A stretch of 64,000 nucleotides of DNA from Desulfobacterales bacterium (lineage in GTDB: Bacteria; Desulfobacterota; Desulfobacteria; Desulfobacterales; Desulfosalsimonadaceae). The position numbers and the translations under genes are program-made. The stretch's first letter is position 1. Every line of letters starts with the position of its first letter. A model generated the notes under the pieces. That model saw only the letters and a list, made by a program, of their open reading frames with translations, was not told where the DNA came from and ran no database searches. Location of the stretch: NCBI GenBank assembly GCA_034520365.1, contig JAXHNP010000002.1, forward strand, positions 372,001 through 436,000, in the 5' to 3' direction. Positions 10,501-19,961 of the stretch are shown piece after piece.

Positions 10501-13500
10501 CAAAGGGGGTCATCTCTATATACCCGCTCAATAAATCCGCAATGCGGGTTTTTTCCTCGGAAAACGGCTGTTTAAGCAGGATCAGGCTCGGGCACCCGTA
10601 AATCGAAAACAAATGGGCAATGCGATCGATTTCCGACTCCGGCGGATCAGTGATAACAGACAGGGTCAGGCTGGAAGTCTGCGAAAGCAGATCCGCCAGG
10701 GGCAGACGCTTTCCAGATCCCGTATGAACCGCCAGAAACGATTCGGCTGATTCCCCGGCGTTGGTGGGGACGGTGGAAACCCGGGCCAAAGTGTGAGGCA
10801 TGACAAGGGTATTTGCCGCCCTCAGCACATAGGAATCATTGACAGCGGACCGGTCTGCCGCGTCTTCCCAATTCATGACCTCAAACAGTTCCGCCAAACC
10901 GCTTAAATCGAACTCATCTGATATGCTGAGAAGATGCTGTTTAAAGGGTTTTTTACTGGAAAGACAGCGATACAGATGAGTTCCGCTTAAGGCCTGCGGA
11001 TAGGGTTGTTCCGGATCAAGCGCCAACGGGGCTTCATAGGCAATATAGGTCAATTTTTCAGGGTCAAATTCAGACAGAGTTTGTCTGATGGCCTCCATAT
11101 TTTTAGCAATCTTAACAGAAAGGCTCTCCGGTGTGATGATGAAGACCATATATGAAGGCTCGACCCTGCCCGTGGGAAATATCCGGAGCATGGCCTCGTC
11201 CTCTCCCAGGGCATCCATCACATCCATTGCCTCGGCGGGCCGGGGGCGTAAAAAATCCATGAAATCCGCTGTTATCGGGCCATCGCCATTCTGGGTGCGC
11301 GTCGGGAGAGAGCGGGAGGTGGAGATAAGCGCCTCATAGCGCGATCGAAGCCCGGAAAGTTTATCCGGATCCGGATTTTCCAGCTGATTTTCTGCTGCCA
11401 GCTGATCAGCGATTTTCTCCGCCCGGAGGGATGCGCCCAGGATCATCATGACCCGGTGTTGGGTCTCTTTGTCTTTAATCTGCCGGATCAGATCCGGCAG
11501 ATTTTCGGTCTCAGATGTTAGAAGCGACTTTTCCCGGTCAAGCCGTTCTTTGATATACGGCTTTTTATCCGGATCCGCCGCATCCAGTTCCGTTTGATAG
11601 GTGTGTATCCGCAAAAGCCGCGGATACACACTCTCATAAAACGCGGCTTCGTTTTTCCCGGCCGGCTGGATGTGCTCTGCCGTCCGGTTGAAGCGCTCCA
11701 GCTCGGCAATTTGTTCGGCCAGGTTAAAGGCGGCTTCCGGATTTTCCGTTTTAAGCGTCTTGAAAACCAGGGGGCTGAATGGGTTTAGTATCTCCATGGG
11801 CTGACAGCCGGCCCGGGCCGGGCTTATATTGTTTTGGAGCACGGAGAAGGCTGCTTCAAGCCGCCCCAGTCCGGCAAGGGCCCGCCATTTGAAATCCGGA
11901 AGGACACCTTCTTCCGCGGCGGAAAGGGCGTTTTCAAAATGTTTATCCGCTGTTTGGCTCTCTTTCAGCTGATGGGCAAGGGCTGCGAGATTCAAATTCA
12001 GCCGGGCTTGAACTGCATAAGCCTCCCGGGCCGGCTGCAAATCCGTTTGCCCGCAAAGTTTAAGGCCTGCCGTAAAATGGCCGGCCGCACGGGTGAGGCG
12101 GTTCATTTTTTTCACCGCAGCGTCGGCACCTGCCCCGACCAAACGGCCGGCCGTCGCGGCATAGGCCACGCCCATTCGATTGTGGTATTCAGCCAGGCGA
12201 AGGGAGTTTCGGGTGGCAGCCGAGGCCTCAAGCAGGTCCCGGGTCTTACCCTCCAGGGCCTCAAATCTTTTTATCCGGGTATCTGTCAATCCGCGGCCCG
12301 GCTTATCCGCCGGGTGCATGGCTTCCATTCCCGCGGCCATGTTGGTGAGATTCATGGCCGCGCTGACCGGCGCCTGCATTTTCAGACAGAGCTCAGCCGA
12401 ATAGGCGAACCGGTCAAAGGCTGTCTCGGGCTCGTCCATGGCATGGGCCAGAAGCCCGGCCCGGTGATAAAGAAGGGCCACGCCGTAGCGGTCGTTTTCA
12501 GAAACAGTATCGCCCATGGGGTATTCGTCGAGCTGTTTGTCAATATGGGCGCGGGCGGCGGCCAGGTCTCCCAATTCAAGACGGATGCGTGCGATAAATG
12601 TTTCCGCCAGGCGCTTTTCCTGTACTTCAGAGAATCCGTGAGCCGCCTCAGTTGCGCCGGCTGTATCCAGGGCGGTTTGAAAGGAAATATCAAAGAGGGC
12701 CTGGTTTTTCTTTTTTTTCTCCTTCTCCGGCTTGGGCACTCCGTGGGCGTTGACAAGTTCCGGCACCTTTTGGAACTCTTCTGCAGCGGTTTCAAGAAGG
12801 CGCCGCCGCTTGGCCCCGGTAAAGGTCCGGGCCTGGTGATAGGTGTTATAGGCGACGGCCCGCCGGTTTCCGGCCAGATTTCGGGTCAGGCCCTGTTTTT
12901 GATTTAAGTCAAAGGCTTTCCTGAATGCATTCACGGCACATTCCCAATCTTCAAGTTCCTGGCAGACAAGGCCCAACCGGTCGGTCATTTCAGTTTTCAG
13001 GGTGATCAGCCGGTCAAACCCTTTGGCTGCAGCCAGGGGGTCCATGCGCTCATCAATTTTTTCAAGCGCCCGGTTATAGGCGGTTTTGGCTTGTTTTGCG
13101 GCTCTGGCCTGAAAGGCGCATTCCCCTAAGCGTTTATAGAAAACAATCTCGGTATTCGGGTCTGAGAATTCCGCCTCCCGGTCCAGGCGTTTGGCATAGA
13201 ATTCCAGGCCCTTGCCGTATTGACCGAGCAGATAAAATGCGTTTCCGATGTTTAGTTCCAGGTTGGCGGCATTTTCCGGGTTTACATCCGGATCGTTTAA
13301 AAAATAGGCCATTTTATAGGATTCCAGGGCGCGTTCAAGCTGTTCGGGTTTGTCGTAAACCGTTTCCGAGACCTCATAAATATAGCCAAGGGTTTGATGG
13401 AAATATTCCACATGCCCGTTTAAACGGACCGCCTGCTCAACCAGGTCCCGGGCCTCTTCAACGGTCTCTTCGGTTTCCAGATAGGTCAGGGCAAGTCCCG

Positions 13501-15700
13501 TGGTATAGAGCCAAATCGGTTCGTTCGGGTGCTGTTCAAGTTTTCGGCGGTAGTCGGCCAGTATTTGTTTTATATCACCGGCAGCGGCCGCACACTTGAT
13601 GTAGCCCCGATGCGCAGGGATGATGGTTTCGTCATAGTCGATCAGCTCTTTGAAGGTGTTTCTGGCAGATGGGATTTCGCCCAGCCGGTACAGGAATTCT
13701 CCGGAAGATGCGGTTTTTCGGATATATCCGTTTCTGGCCAGCTGATAAATCCGGTCTGTGGACGGCCGCTGCGAAATCTCCTTTTCATAAAGATCAAGCG
13801 CCTGTCTGAAGCGCTCCTCCTGGTAAAGAAGCTCTGCCAGCGAAAACCGGGCTGCCGCCGCCGGGGTGTTCTTTTCAGCAAAGCTGTCAATAACAATTTG
13901 ATAGGCCGACTTGGCGCTTTCCCGGTCTCCGGCGGCATAATATAGATCGCCGATCCGATTAAAGGCTGCCATGGCAAGCATCGGTATATCCGTGCGGCTT
14001 TCTTCCGCCATCCGGCGCAGGCGGTTGATTTTCATCTCCCGCGAGGCATCGGAAATTTCAGCCAGCGACACGTCAAGAAGGCGCTCCACCGCATCGTCTG
14101 TCCAGGGCCGCTGGTCGGGAAAACGCCTGAGCAGCCGTCGGTAAACCGTTTCAGCGGTTTGAGCGATTCCGGCCTGCTCATAGACCCCGGCCTTAAAAAA
14201 AAGAGCCTGGGCCATATGCGCGGGCAGTGTTTGATCATTGGCAATGATCGGATCTAGCCATTGCATGATCTTCAAAAATTCTGCAGATGCCTGTTTCTGC
14301 CGGATCATCAGCCGGGTTTTGGCAAAGGCGGCCGGTGCCCGGACTGAAAGCGTTTTTCCGGCTGAAAACGCCTCAATCTGTTGAATCGTCTGATCCAAAA
14401 GCTCCATACGCCGGGTTTGAGCGGCTGTTTGCTGAATTTTCCGCAGGCCTTCCAGCCGGATTTTCCGGATATGGGCAAGCGGTCCTTCGGGGGTGACATC
14501 CGGGTATGCCTCTGCGGTATATGCATAGATTTGTCGGGCGGCGTCGTTGAAATGTAACCGCTCTAATATTTCGCCGACGGCACAGCCGGCTTCAGCGGCA
14601 AACGCCGCGTTTTCAGCAAATGTTTCCAGGACCCGGTAATAAGCAAGCAGGGCCGGGTATGGTTCGGCCGGAAAGCGATCGGCAAGTTTTCGGGCAAGTT
14701 CAAGCTGGGTCCGGGCACTGTCCATAGCGGGAATGCGGCCGGCAGCCGGCAGGGTCCGGCAATTGGTTACCCCGGCCCGGTCAGACAGATAGAACAGGCG
14801 ATTCTCTCGCACCCGGGGATGTATTGCTGAATGGTTCAATTGGGTCAATGGCCAGGCACGCGCATTTTCGGCTTCCGCGGCAATCCGGCATATAACGGAA
14901 TTGTCGGCAGGGCTCAGGCGGCCGTCCTGATTGGTGTCTGAATCGATTCTCGAGAAGTAGATGTGCGTCCCGTCCGGCCCCCAGGCGGGATGCCGGTCAA
15001 TGGCCGGTCCGCTGGTGATCTGCCGGGTGTTTTTGGTGGTAAGGTCATGGACAAAGACATCCCCGCCCGCATCCGCCCTGAAAGAAATAAAGGCCAGTTT
15101 ATGTCCGTCCGGGGACACGGCCGCGGACATACCGTCCCCGCCGGTATTGACAGGCTTTGGGGCGGCCTGCGGCTGCCCGGGATCAAGAATGGCCAGATGA
15201 TTTTGGCCGTTTGATTCTGCCTGGTTGAAAAAAATCCGTCGGCCGTCGGCTGAAAACACAGGCATGTCATCCGCCGTATCCCGGCCGGTGAGCCGGACCG
15301 GCGGTGTATCCGGGGTTTTGAGGTTTAACAGAAAAATATCACCTTTGGCATCAAACCGGGTATCCACATAGGCGAGGTGTTTGCCGTCCGGAGACAGGGC
15401 AGGGGCGCGTTTGGCCGACGGGGCGGAAACAAGTTCGCGCGGCAGTCTGAACACCGCCGTATCAGCTGAGCTTATCCACAGCCTGGACCTTGTGCGGCCG
15501 CCGGTGACATAGACGATATCCCCGCCGTCTGCTGAGACCGCCATATCCAGCACCGGCTCGGTTTCTGCGGTGACCTGAAGCGGCGGTATAACCGGGTTTT
15601 TATTGTCGGCCCGGGCATGGGCGAAGGGCAGCAAAGCTGCCAGAAACAGCCACACGCATGCGGTTACGCCTACAATTTTATATGATCCATGAATCTTCAT
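7505..15700 (-). CDS. Giant exported beta-propeller / TPR / CHAT-domain protein
   Basis: A 2731-residue protein. The start chosen is the ATG at 15700, which overlaps the stop of the upstream lipoprotein gene (TGATG) and follows AAGAAAGAG; a start 8 codons earlier is possible. Order of domains: signal peptide (1-31); TolB/PD40-type beta-propeller (about 35-315, repeated SPDGxxLAFxS motifs); TPR superhelix (about 330-1330); a region resembling a degenerate CHAT domain (about 1490-1730); a second TPR array (about 1755-2230); and a C-terminal CHAT domain (about 2290-2731) with HIASHGEFD (His 2591) and LSACQTGLG (Cys 2644), the caspase-like catalytic pair. TPR-CHAT proteins are clan CD peptidases, the best known being the gRAMP partner, but that one is cytoplasmic and this one is apparently exported. 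Substrate unknown. Confidence 0.9.
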   Translation of the reverse strand: MKIHGSYKIVGVTACVWLFLAALLPFAHARADNKNPVIPPLQVTAETEPVLDMAVSADGGDIVYVTGGRTRSRLWISSADTAVFRLPRELVSAPSAKRAPALSPDGKHLAYVDTRFDAKGDIFLLNLKTPDTPPVRLTGRDTADDMPVFSADGRRIFFNQAESNGQNHLAILDPGQPQAAPKPVNTGGDGMSAAVSPDGHKLAFISFRADAGGDVFVHDLTTKNTRQITSGPAIDRHPAWGPDGTHIYFSRIDSDTNQDGRLSPADNSVICRIAAEAENARAWPLTQLNHSAIHPRVRENRLFYLSDRAGVTNCRTLPAAGRIPAMDSARTQLELARKLADRFPAEPYPALLAYYRVLETFAENAAFAAEAGCAVGEILERLHFNDAARQIYAYTAEAYPDVTPEGPLAHIRKIRLEGLRKIQQTAAQTRRMELLDQTIQQIEAFSAGKTLSVRAPAAFAKTRLMIRQKQASAEFLKIMQWLDPIIANDQTLPAHMAQALFFKAGVYEQAGIAQTAETVYRRLLRRFPDQRPWTDDAVERLLDVSLAEISDASREMKINRLRRMAEESRTDIPMLAMAAFNRIGDLYYAAGDRESAKSAYQIVIDSFAEKNTPAAAARFSLAELLYQEERFRQALDLYEKEISQRPSTDRIYQLARNGYIRKTASSGEFLYRLGEIPSARNTFKELIDYDETIIPAHRGYIKCAAAAGDIKQILADYRRKLEQHPNEPIWLYTTGLALTYLETEETVEEARDLVEQAVRLNGHVEYFHQTLGYIYEVSETVYDKPEQLERALESYKMAYFLNDPDVNPENAANLELNIGNAFYLLGQYGKGLEFYAKRLDREAEFSDPNTEIVFYKRLGECAFQARAAKQAKTAYNRALEKIDERMDPLAAAKGFDRLITLKTEMTDRLGLVCQELEDWECAVNAFRKAFDLNQKQGLTRNLAGNRRAVAYNTYHQARTFTGAKRRRLLETAAEEFQKVPELVNAHGVPKPEKEKKKKNQALFDISFQTALDTAGATEAAHGFSEVQEKRLAETFIARIRLELGDLAAARAHIDKQLDEYPMGDTVSENDRYGVALLYHRAGLLAHAMDEPETAFDRFAYSAELCLKMQAPVSAAMNLTNMAAGMEAMHPADKPGRGLTDTRIKRFEALEGKTRDLLEASAATRNSLRLAEYHNRMGVAYAATAGRLVGAGADAAVKKMNRLTRAAGHFTAGLKLCGQTDLQPAREAYAVQARLNLNLAALAHQLKESQTADKHFENALSAAEEGVLPDFKWRALAGLGRLEAAFSVLQNNISPARAGCQPMEILNPFSPLVFKTLKTENPEAAFNLAEQIAELERFNRTAEHIQPAGKNEAAFYESVYPRLLRIHTYQTELDAADPDKKPYIKERLDREKSLLTSETENLPDLIRQIKDKETQHRVMMILGASLRAEKIADQLAAENQLENPDPDKLSGLRSRYEALISTSRSLPTRTQNGDGPITADFMDFLRPRPAEAMDVMDALGEDEAMLRIFPTGRVEPSYMVFIITPESLSVKIAKNMEAIRQTLSEFDPEKLTYIAYEAPLALDPEQPYPQALSGTHLYRCLSSKKPFKQHLLSISDEFDLSGLAELFEVMNWEDAADRSAVNDSYVLRAANTLVMPHTLARVSTVPTNAGESAESFLAVHTGSGKRLPLADLLSQTSSLTLSVITDPPESEIDRIAHLFSIYGCPSLILLKQPFSEEKTRIADLLSGYIEMTPFDATAMTGQPFRPLYIGDAGMTPDESAEFARKNFIAYIKAGRSAFDQGNPKEALVNFEHAVSIASEVPDFSQYLPALYQFGRESAYQAGHLEKALAFAEKLTEILEAEKPDSRAHAEAMLTLGLIHARKSQYDRAVPVIETAVDMFAMLGADQKLAAAMKDLGVVLENATHYESALSRFQKAAQLSRDINDRQMLAAQHLNIGRIHDLRLNRYPESIQHYEKALALYKEMDNPEKTAEARLNIGRCYRLLGIFPKAENQYEKALSMAAGSGLNENRLKAKIIIEQANNAWFQGDFETAFKLQRKCHELAEQTDYPLLEVISKNTAGLIWWSLGNFEKSLTELEIALKQARQLDIRPDEIASTLNNIGLVHRERGDYEKALETFDQALAIDTELQSKWAMAYDYRNKGLTYLEMKQPETAVPLFEKAFELSNAIGNQINAAKARLGLGNALLALKTYESAKDAYSEALSLSKKMRIKETHWRALYGLGRVSLALENDREAAETYLRDAIDIIESMRSAIKVKELKENFMENRLDVYKDLVRLLADMAQPEAAFEIAERSRSRNFIDLLGTQRISLGSAIETELYDKQAVLAAEIEATEQLLAAAENAGEVQTYQAALKNLKNERQNLMLDIQAKHPRLSTLISIPTVSADKIVSRLETDAGLLSYYVLDDELLCWVLKNPQTGSGSGDAPVRLFRIPSDQSRLNSRVHRYRRIIQNLEPYETHSKELYDRLIAPVIEALDGIHTLGIIPHGSLHYLSFATLSSGENFLIDEFSLFYLPSASVLDYTLPRRIKRPKLQLQVLAIGNPDLENPALELPFAEQEVNSIHWNFPEITTLIGEKATEAWVVENIARFDIIHIASHGEFDPVNPLMSAIKLSRPAGAKSLSDLTADGNLRAAEVFGLDIRADMVCLSACQTGLGKVEAGDEIIGLNRSFFYAGTHTIISSLWRVSDVSTAMLIKTFYRRYTVNNKADSLRAAARHVKGRYPHPGYWGAFTLVGDFK

Positions 15701-16290
15701 CAGGACTCTTTCTTGGTTTTCCATGACCCGTCTTCCGTCTGTATCCTGACTCCGGCGGCCGCGTTTTCCGCCTGAATCCGGGCAAAAATACGCTCTACCC
15801 GCGGCATATCCGATTCCTTTAAATTCTCATTCATGTAGATCACCCGCTCCATGAGCTGTTTTCGGGCGGTGTTTACCCGGGAGACCACATGCTCAAACTC
15901 GGATTCCGAAAACCGATCGGAAAAATCCTTCAGATCTTCAGGCACATTCTTCTTTTCCATGGCAAACGGTTCAATATAGCCCTGGTTGTTCTCCCCGACC
16001 CAGCCCAGCCGCTTGAATGTTTCCAGATCGTCGGCATGAAAATCAAGGGTCTGCATGGCGGTGATGGCGTCTTTGTATTCCCGGCTGTGCCTTGGCGGCT
16101 CGCTGATTGCCCCGCTTTCATCCACGCCCCGGACCGAGGCGGCCAGAAGCATCTGGGCGTCCAGGGCGTTGTAGGTACCAAGCACCTGATTCTCCAAAGC
16201 GGTCCGCTCGCTCACCATCTCCACATCAACCCGGGCCAGCGTGCAGCCGGTGACCAGCGTCAACAGTAAAATGCAAATTACATATTTCAT
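15700..16290 (-). CDS. YdbL-like (DUF1318) lipoprotein
   Basis: A 196-residue protein. The start at 16290 is chosen because it follows AAAGGA and begins a lipoprotein signal with lipobox LVTGC (Cys14-15 region); a longer frame upstream would run far into the previous gene. The C-terminal 70 residues (VNTARKQLMERVIYMNEN onward, ending in a QTEDGSWK tail) match the DUF1318/YdbL pattern, where E. coli YdbL ends similarly. In E. coli ydbH, ynbE and ydbL work together in outer-membrane lipid homeostasis, with YnbE a small lipoprotein. Here the lipoprotein anchor and the YdbL domain are in one protein, directly after a YdbH/AsmA-like gene (19 bases) and coupled to the CHAT gene. Confidence 0.8.
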   Translation of the reverse strand: MKYVICILLLTLVTGCTLARVDVEMVSERTALENQVLGTYNALDAQMLLAASVRGVDESGAISEPPRHSREYKDAITAMQTLDFHADDLETFKRLGWVGENNQGYIEPFAMEKKNVPEDLKDFSDRFSESEFEHVVSRVNTARKQLMERVIYMNENLKESDMPRVERIFARIQAENAAAGVRIQTEDGSWKTKKES

Positions 16291-16309
16291 AGGATGTGTC
16301 CTTTCCTTT

Positions 16310-19300
16310 TCATCTATCAAACACCTCTTCAGCTGCCAGGGTTTCCGCGCTCGCAAGATCAAGGAGCTGTATAATTGGCGCCATGACCGAAAGAGTGTTC
16401 GCATAGGCTTGAATCCCCGGCAGCCGGGCAATGTTTAAGCGCTGAAGCGGGGGGATGGAAATCGGCACGGATTTCACCAGAACGCTTCCTTCCAGTGACA
16501 GAAACCCGTCCTTGATAGATAATTGAACCTGCTTGGGCGAGCCCATGCGAAGCAGGCGGCGCTGGGAGACAATGGCCTCATTGCTCTCATAGGGGTCCAG
16601 GGCGTAGAGGAGCCGTTCCAGAGCGCGGCTGCCGATTTTTCGGAATTCAATCACCACTTCCGCATTCTCCAGCAGATTCTCCATTTTTCGGGCCACCGGA
16701 ATGTTGGCATATATGGCCCCGCTGATTTCAGATGCCCCGCTTTTCATGTCTGCCGCGGCTTCCGGAAAAATGGAGGCTGCATCCAGGCCGGTAAAATTCA
16801 TCCGGGTTTCCAGAAAATATCCGCCGGATTGCGGATTGATCAGCAGATCGCCGATCAGCGTGCCGCCAAGAATATCGAGTTTCAAAGAGTCGATGGCCGG
16901 TAGGCCCCGGGAAAGCCCGATATTAATCCGGGAGGGGCCGATCCTGATCGGCACACCGGCGGCGGAGATTTTCCCGGACTGTAAAGAAATCCCCTGTTTG
17001 CGGTCTGCATGACCTGTAAGCGGGTTCATGCTGCCGCTAAAGGCGCCGGCTGCTGTCGCATCTGTCATTAAAGAGTCCCGGCTGCCCTGCATCATCTGCT
17101 GCGAAAGCCGGGTGCTTGACCTGTCGCCATCTGTCATGGATGCCGCCGGCTTGATTGTCACTTTCCTGGATAATCCAATATTGCCGTTTATGCCGGAGAA
17201 AGCAAACAGATCCCCCATTTCTGCGGAAAACTCCCGCATATTCAGTTGAACATCAGCCTCCACCGTATCCGCAGGCCGTTTCTGCACCGTAACGGAACTT
17301 TCAATGGCGCCGTTTACGTCAATGGCGCTTAAAGCCGGGAGCTTGAAATTCTTTAATGCCCGGCTCTCCTGAAGCGTAACATTTGCTGCTGCCCGGCCGC
17401 TGATTTGTTGAAAAATTTCATAGGGGGACTTTGCCCAAATATCCGGTGTTATGCCGTCCAAAGCGATCTCGATGGATTGATCAATATTGCCTGGCTGGAT
17501 TTGAAGGTGCTGGGTGACATTCATCCGGTCCAATCCCTTATGCCTGAGATCAAGCATGAACCGGCCGGACACTGGATCCGCCGGCTGCATACCCATTACA
17601 TCCATAACCCGATTGATATGGATTTGACTGGAGAGTTTGCCATCGGCATTCTTTCCGGAAAGCGTATAGGCAAAAAGCGGATCGCCTGAAATCCCGTCAA
17701 TGGTAACGCGGTCGTCTTTATCCTTCTGATACCTGAGGCCACCGTCCGCCAGGTTGAGGGTAATTTTGCAAAGATCCAGAAAACCCAAATTTTCGTTAAT
17801 CTTAAAAGCCTTCAGGTCTTCCAATTGCCTGGGATCAGGGCGCCTGCCGGCAATTTGGACACGTACGTTCGCATCTCCGGAAGCCTCCATATTCAATCGC
17901 TCTTCAAGGTGTAAGGCCTTCACAATCCGGTCTAAGCGGATGTCTGAGACGAGATCCGCATGAAAATGGTTTTTGCCGCTCTGTTCGGCAGCAGCAGTGA
18001 GATTCAGGGTGATCATGCCGCCCGCATCAACACCTAGATTCAGACCCTTCATATCCACATCCCAGGTTTCCATGTCATTGAGCTGGAATTCGGCAAGGGA
18101 GAGGTCCAGACCGGCGCTGGTTTCGGGCAGTCCATAGGCTGAATTTTCAATATGTACGCCGGGGATTTTGATGTGCACGTGATCAATGGTGCCGGCAGCT
18201 TTTCCATCCGGGTGGACTGCCATGCTTACATCCAGCGACTGGCTCGTCTCGCTTAGCGCGAGCAAATCCTCTAGTTCGAAGGAGCTCATTTTCGCGGTAT
18301 TGGATAGCTCAAATTCCCCGGACACCCCCAGCGGCGAATCCTCTTCCATACTTATTTGACCGGCTTTGACACGGAGGCTGTCAAGGGAAAATCCCCGCAT
18401 GGACATGCGCGTTTCCCCGGCCTCATAAGTCAGGTGTCCAATATTGACAGCGGCTCGCAGTTCGGCGGATGAGGGCATCAGATCGTCAAGCACGGCATTG
18501 ACGGATTGAAACGCGACGCCCGCATCTTCAATTTTAATCCCTTCAGCCGCTTCAATGCCGGTTTGATAGCCCACACCGGATGTATTCAGTTCAAGCGCTT
18601 GTATATTAATTGAAGTTTGCCCGGCGGGCAGGCGCCCCTTTATCCGGATTTTTTCAATGGATAAATCAGTATGGCTGTCAGCTGTTTGCCCAGGGATAAG
18701 CCCGGGCGGCAGGTAATCTTTGCCAAAAGCAGCCATTTCCTTAAGGTCCACATGAACCGGTGCAATCGTAAAATCCACGGCCGGTGCAGGACTTTTCAAA
18801 TCCCGGAGGCTGCCGCGGCATGTCAGGCGGGTGTTTGCCAAAAGTTTAATTTCTGACTGATCCAGTTTCAGATCAAACTTGTCGAGATCCATTTCTCCGG
18901 CTGCTGCCACGCGCATATCCCCCGGCCCCAGGCTGTTTCCGGAAAGCATTTTTCCGGCAAGAGAAACGGCTTTGCCGCTGAGTGCGGCATCAAAGCCAAT
19001 GATATCCGGTGCCGTCCGGGCGGCCTCGGCTTTTAGCTCCATGTGCCCGTTTATGTCACTATTATCTAAAAGTTTTGGCAGCAGCGGGGCTGCGGCGCCG
19101 GCAAGGGCTTTAAGATCAAGCGAGACACTGGCTTTAATGCCTGTATCCGCCATATCACCCTGAACATGAACCGCAGCCCCCGGCAGATCAGCATCTATTC
19201 GGGCGGCCACGCGATTAAGCCGCATCTGCCTTGAAGAATCAAACAGATTTTGCACTGTGCCATTGATGGCAGCATGGGGCAGGTCCTGGCCATTTACCGA

Positions 19301-19954
19301 GATATCCGCGGCAATGGATGCACTCACCGGCTTTCCAACCACATCCGGTGCCTTCAGATGAATATCCCCGTTTTTGACGCGATAGTGCCGGCCCGCCGCT
19401 TGATCCTGGTAAGTGATAGAAATGTCCGCCAGATGAATATCCGTGGAGATATCTAAAGGCAGCTTAAAGGGCGTTTTGGATGCTTCCGGTTCAGGCGGTT
19501 TCTCCTTTTCAGGCCTTTGGGGTCCGCCAAACGCTTCCGCGAGATTCAGCCGGCCGGCTTGGTCCCGAACCAGATGGATAACCGGGCTTTCCACAAAAAA
19601 CGAAAAATTCAACCGCCGCTTGAATAAATCCGAAATTTCTATTTCCAGATGGGCGCGGGGGATTTCTGCCATGGGTTTAGGGGAAAAATCCGGATGGCCT
19701 GGAATCTTTATCCCTTTAGCTGTAAATCCGCTCTTCCATGACCAGTTAATTTTCTGAATTTGAACCGGGTGGGGCAGCGCAGTATCCAGCTGCATTAATA
19801 TAAATTGATTTGCGCGGTCGGTGGATACAATTGTTGGCAAAAAGGCTATCAGTAGTAAAGCCAGAATTAAGACAAGCCCTAACAGCCCGATAAGGGCTAT
19901 CAGAGCCTTGGATAAGATTCGGCGTAACCGCCCGTAAGGCTTACTTGATGTCAT
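16310..19954 (-). CDS. AsmA/YdbH-like envelope protein
   Basis: A 1214-residue protein with one N-terminal membrane anchor (about residues 14-36, very hydrophobic) and a long beta-rich periplasmic body. The opening FLPTIVSTDRANQFILMQLDTAL... region matches the AsmA N-terminal pattern, and the C-terminal third (ILGGTLIGDLLINPQSGG and following) resembles the YdbH/DUF748-type end. AsmA-like proteins of this size are thought to form hydrophobic grooves bridging the inner and outer membranes for phospholipid transfer. It precedes the YdbL-like lipoprotein, the same gene pairing as E. coli ydbH-ynbE-ydbL, which supports the YdbH assignment. The start has AAGGA at good distance, and the upstream microprotein stop lies just before that site. 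Confidence 0.82.
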   Translation of the reverse strand: MTSSKPYGRLRRILSKALIALIGLLGLVLILALLLIAFLPTIVSTDRANQFILMQLDTALPHPVQIQKINWSWKSGFTAKGIKIPGHPDFSPKPMAEIPRAHLEIEISDLFKRRLNFSFFVESPVIHLVRDQAGRLNLAEAFGGPQRPEKEKPPEPEASKTPFKLPLDISTDIHLADISITYQDQAAGRHYRVKNGDIHLKAPDVVGKPVSASIAADISVNGQDLPHAAINGTVQNLFDSSRQMRLNRVAARIDADLPGAAVHVQGDMADTGIKASVSLDLKALAGAAAPLLPKLLDNSDINGHMELKAEAARTAPDIIGFDAALSGKAVSLAGKMLSGNSLGPGDMRVAAAGEMDLDKFDLKLDQSEIKLLANTRLTCRGSLRDLKSPAPAVDFTIAPVHVDLKEMAAFGKDYLPPGLIPGQTADSHTDLSIEKIRIKGRLPAGQTSINIQALELNTSGVGYQTGIEAAEGIKIEDAGVAFQSVNAVLDDLMPSSAELRAAVNIGHLTYEAGETRMSMRGFSLDSLRVKAGQISMEEDSPLGVSGEFELSNTAKMSSFELEDLLALSETSQSLDVSMAVHPDGKAAGTIDHVHIKIPGVHIENSAYGLPETSAGLDLSLAEFQLNDMETWDVDMKGLNLGVDAGGMITLNLTAAAEQSGKNHFHADLVSDIRLDRIVKALHLEERLNMEASGDANVRVQIAGRRPDPRQLEDLKAFKINENLGFLDLCKITLNLADGGLRYQKDKDDRVTIDGISGDPLFAYTLSGKNADGKLSSQIHINRVMDVMGMQPADPVSGRFMLDLRHKGLDRMNVTQHLQIQPGNIDQSIEIALDGITPDIWAKSPYEIFQQISGRAAANVTLQESRALKNFKLPALSAIDVNGAIESSVTVQKRPADTVEADVQLNMREFSAEMGDLFAFSGINGNIGLSRKVTIKPAASMTDGDRSSTRLSQQMMQGSRDSLMTDATAAGAFSGSMNPLTGHADRKQGISLQSGKISAAGVPIRIGPSRINIGLSRGLPAIDSLKLDILGGTLIGDLLINPQSGGYFLETRMNFTGLDAASIFPEAAADMKSGASEISGAIYANIPVARKMENLLENAEVVIEFRKIGSRALERLLYALDPYESNEAIVSQRRLLRMGSPKQVQLSIKDGFLSLEGSVLVKSVPISIPPLQRLNIARLPGIQAYANTLSVMAPIIQLLDLASAETLAAEEVFDR

Positions 19955-19961
19955 TTGATCC

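Noticed and set aside
11834-12907. A 357-codon plus-strand frame inside the TPR/CHAT gene
   Set aside because: It is antisense to a strongly supported TPR region; its composition (Gly/Arg-rich, no motif) is that of a GC-rich shadow.
16291-16431. Longer N-terminus for the YdbL-like lipoprotein
   Set aside because: It would overlap the AsmA-like gene by about 120 bases and bury the lipoprotein signal, while the 16290 ATG has a good ribosome binding site.
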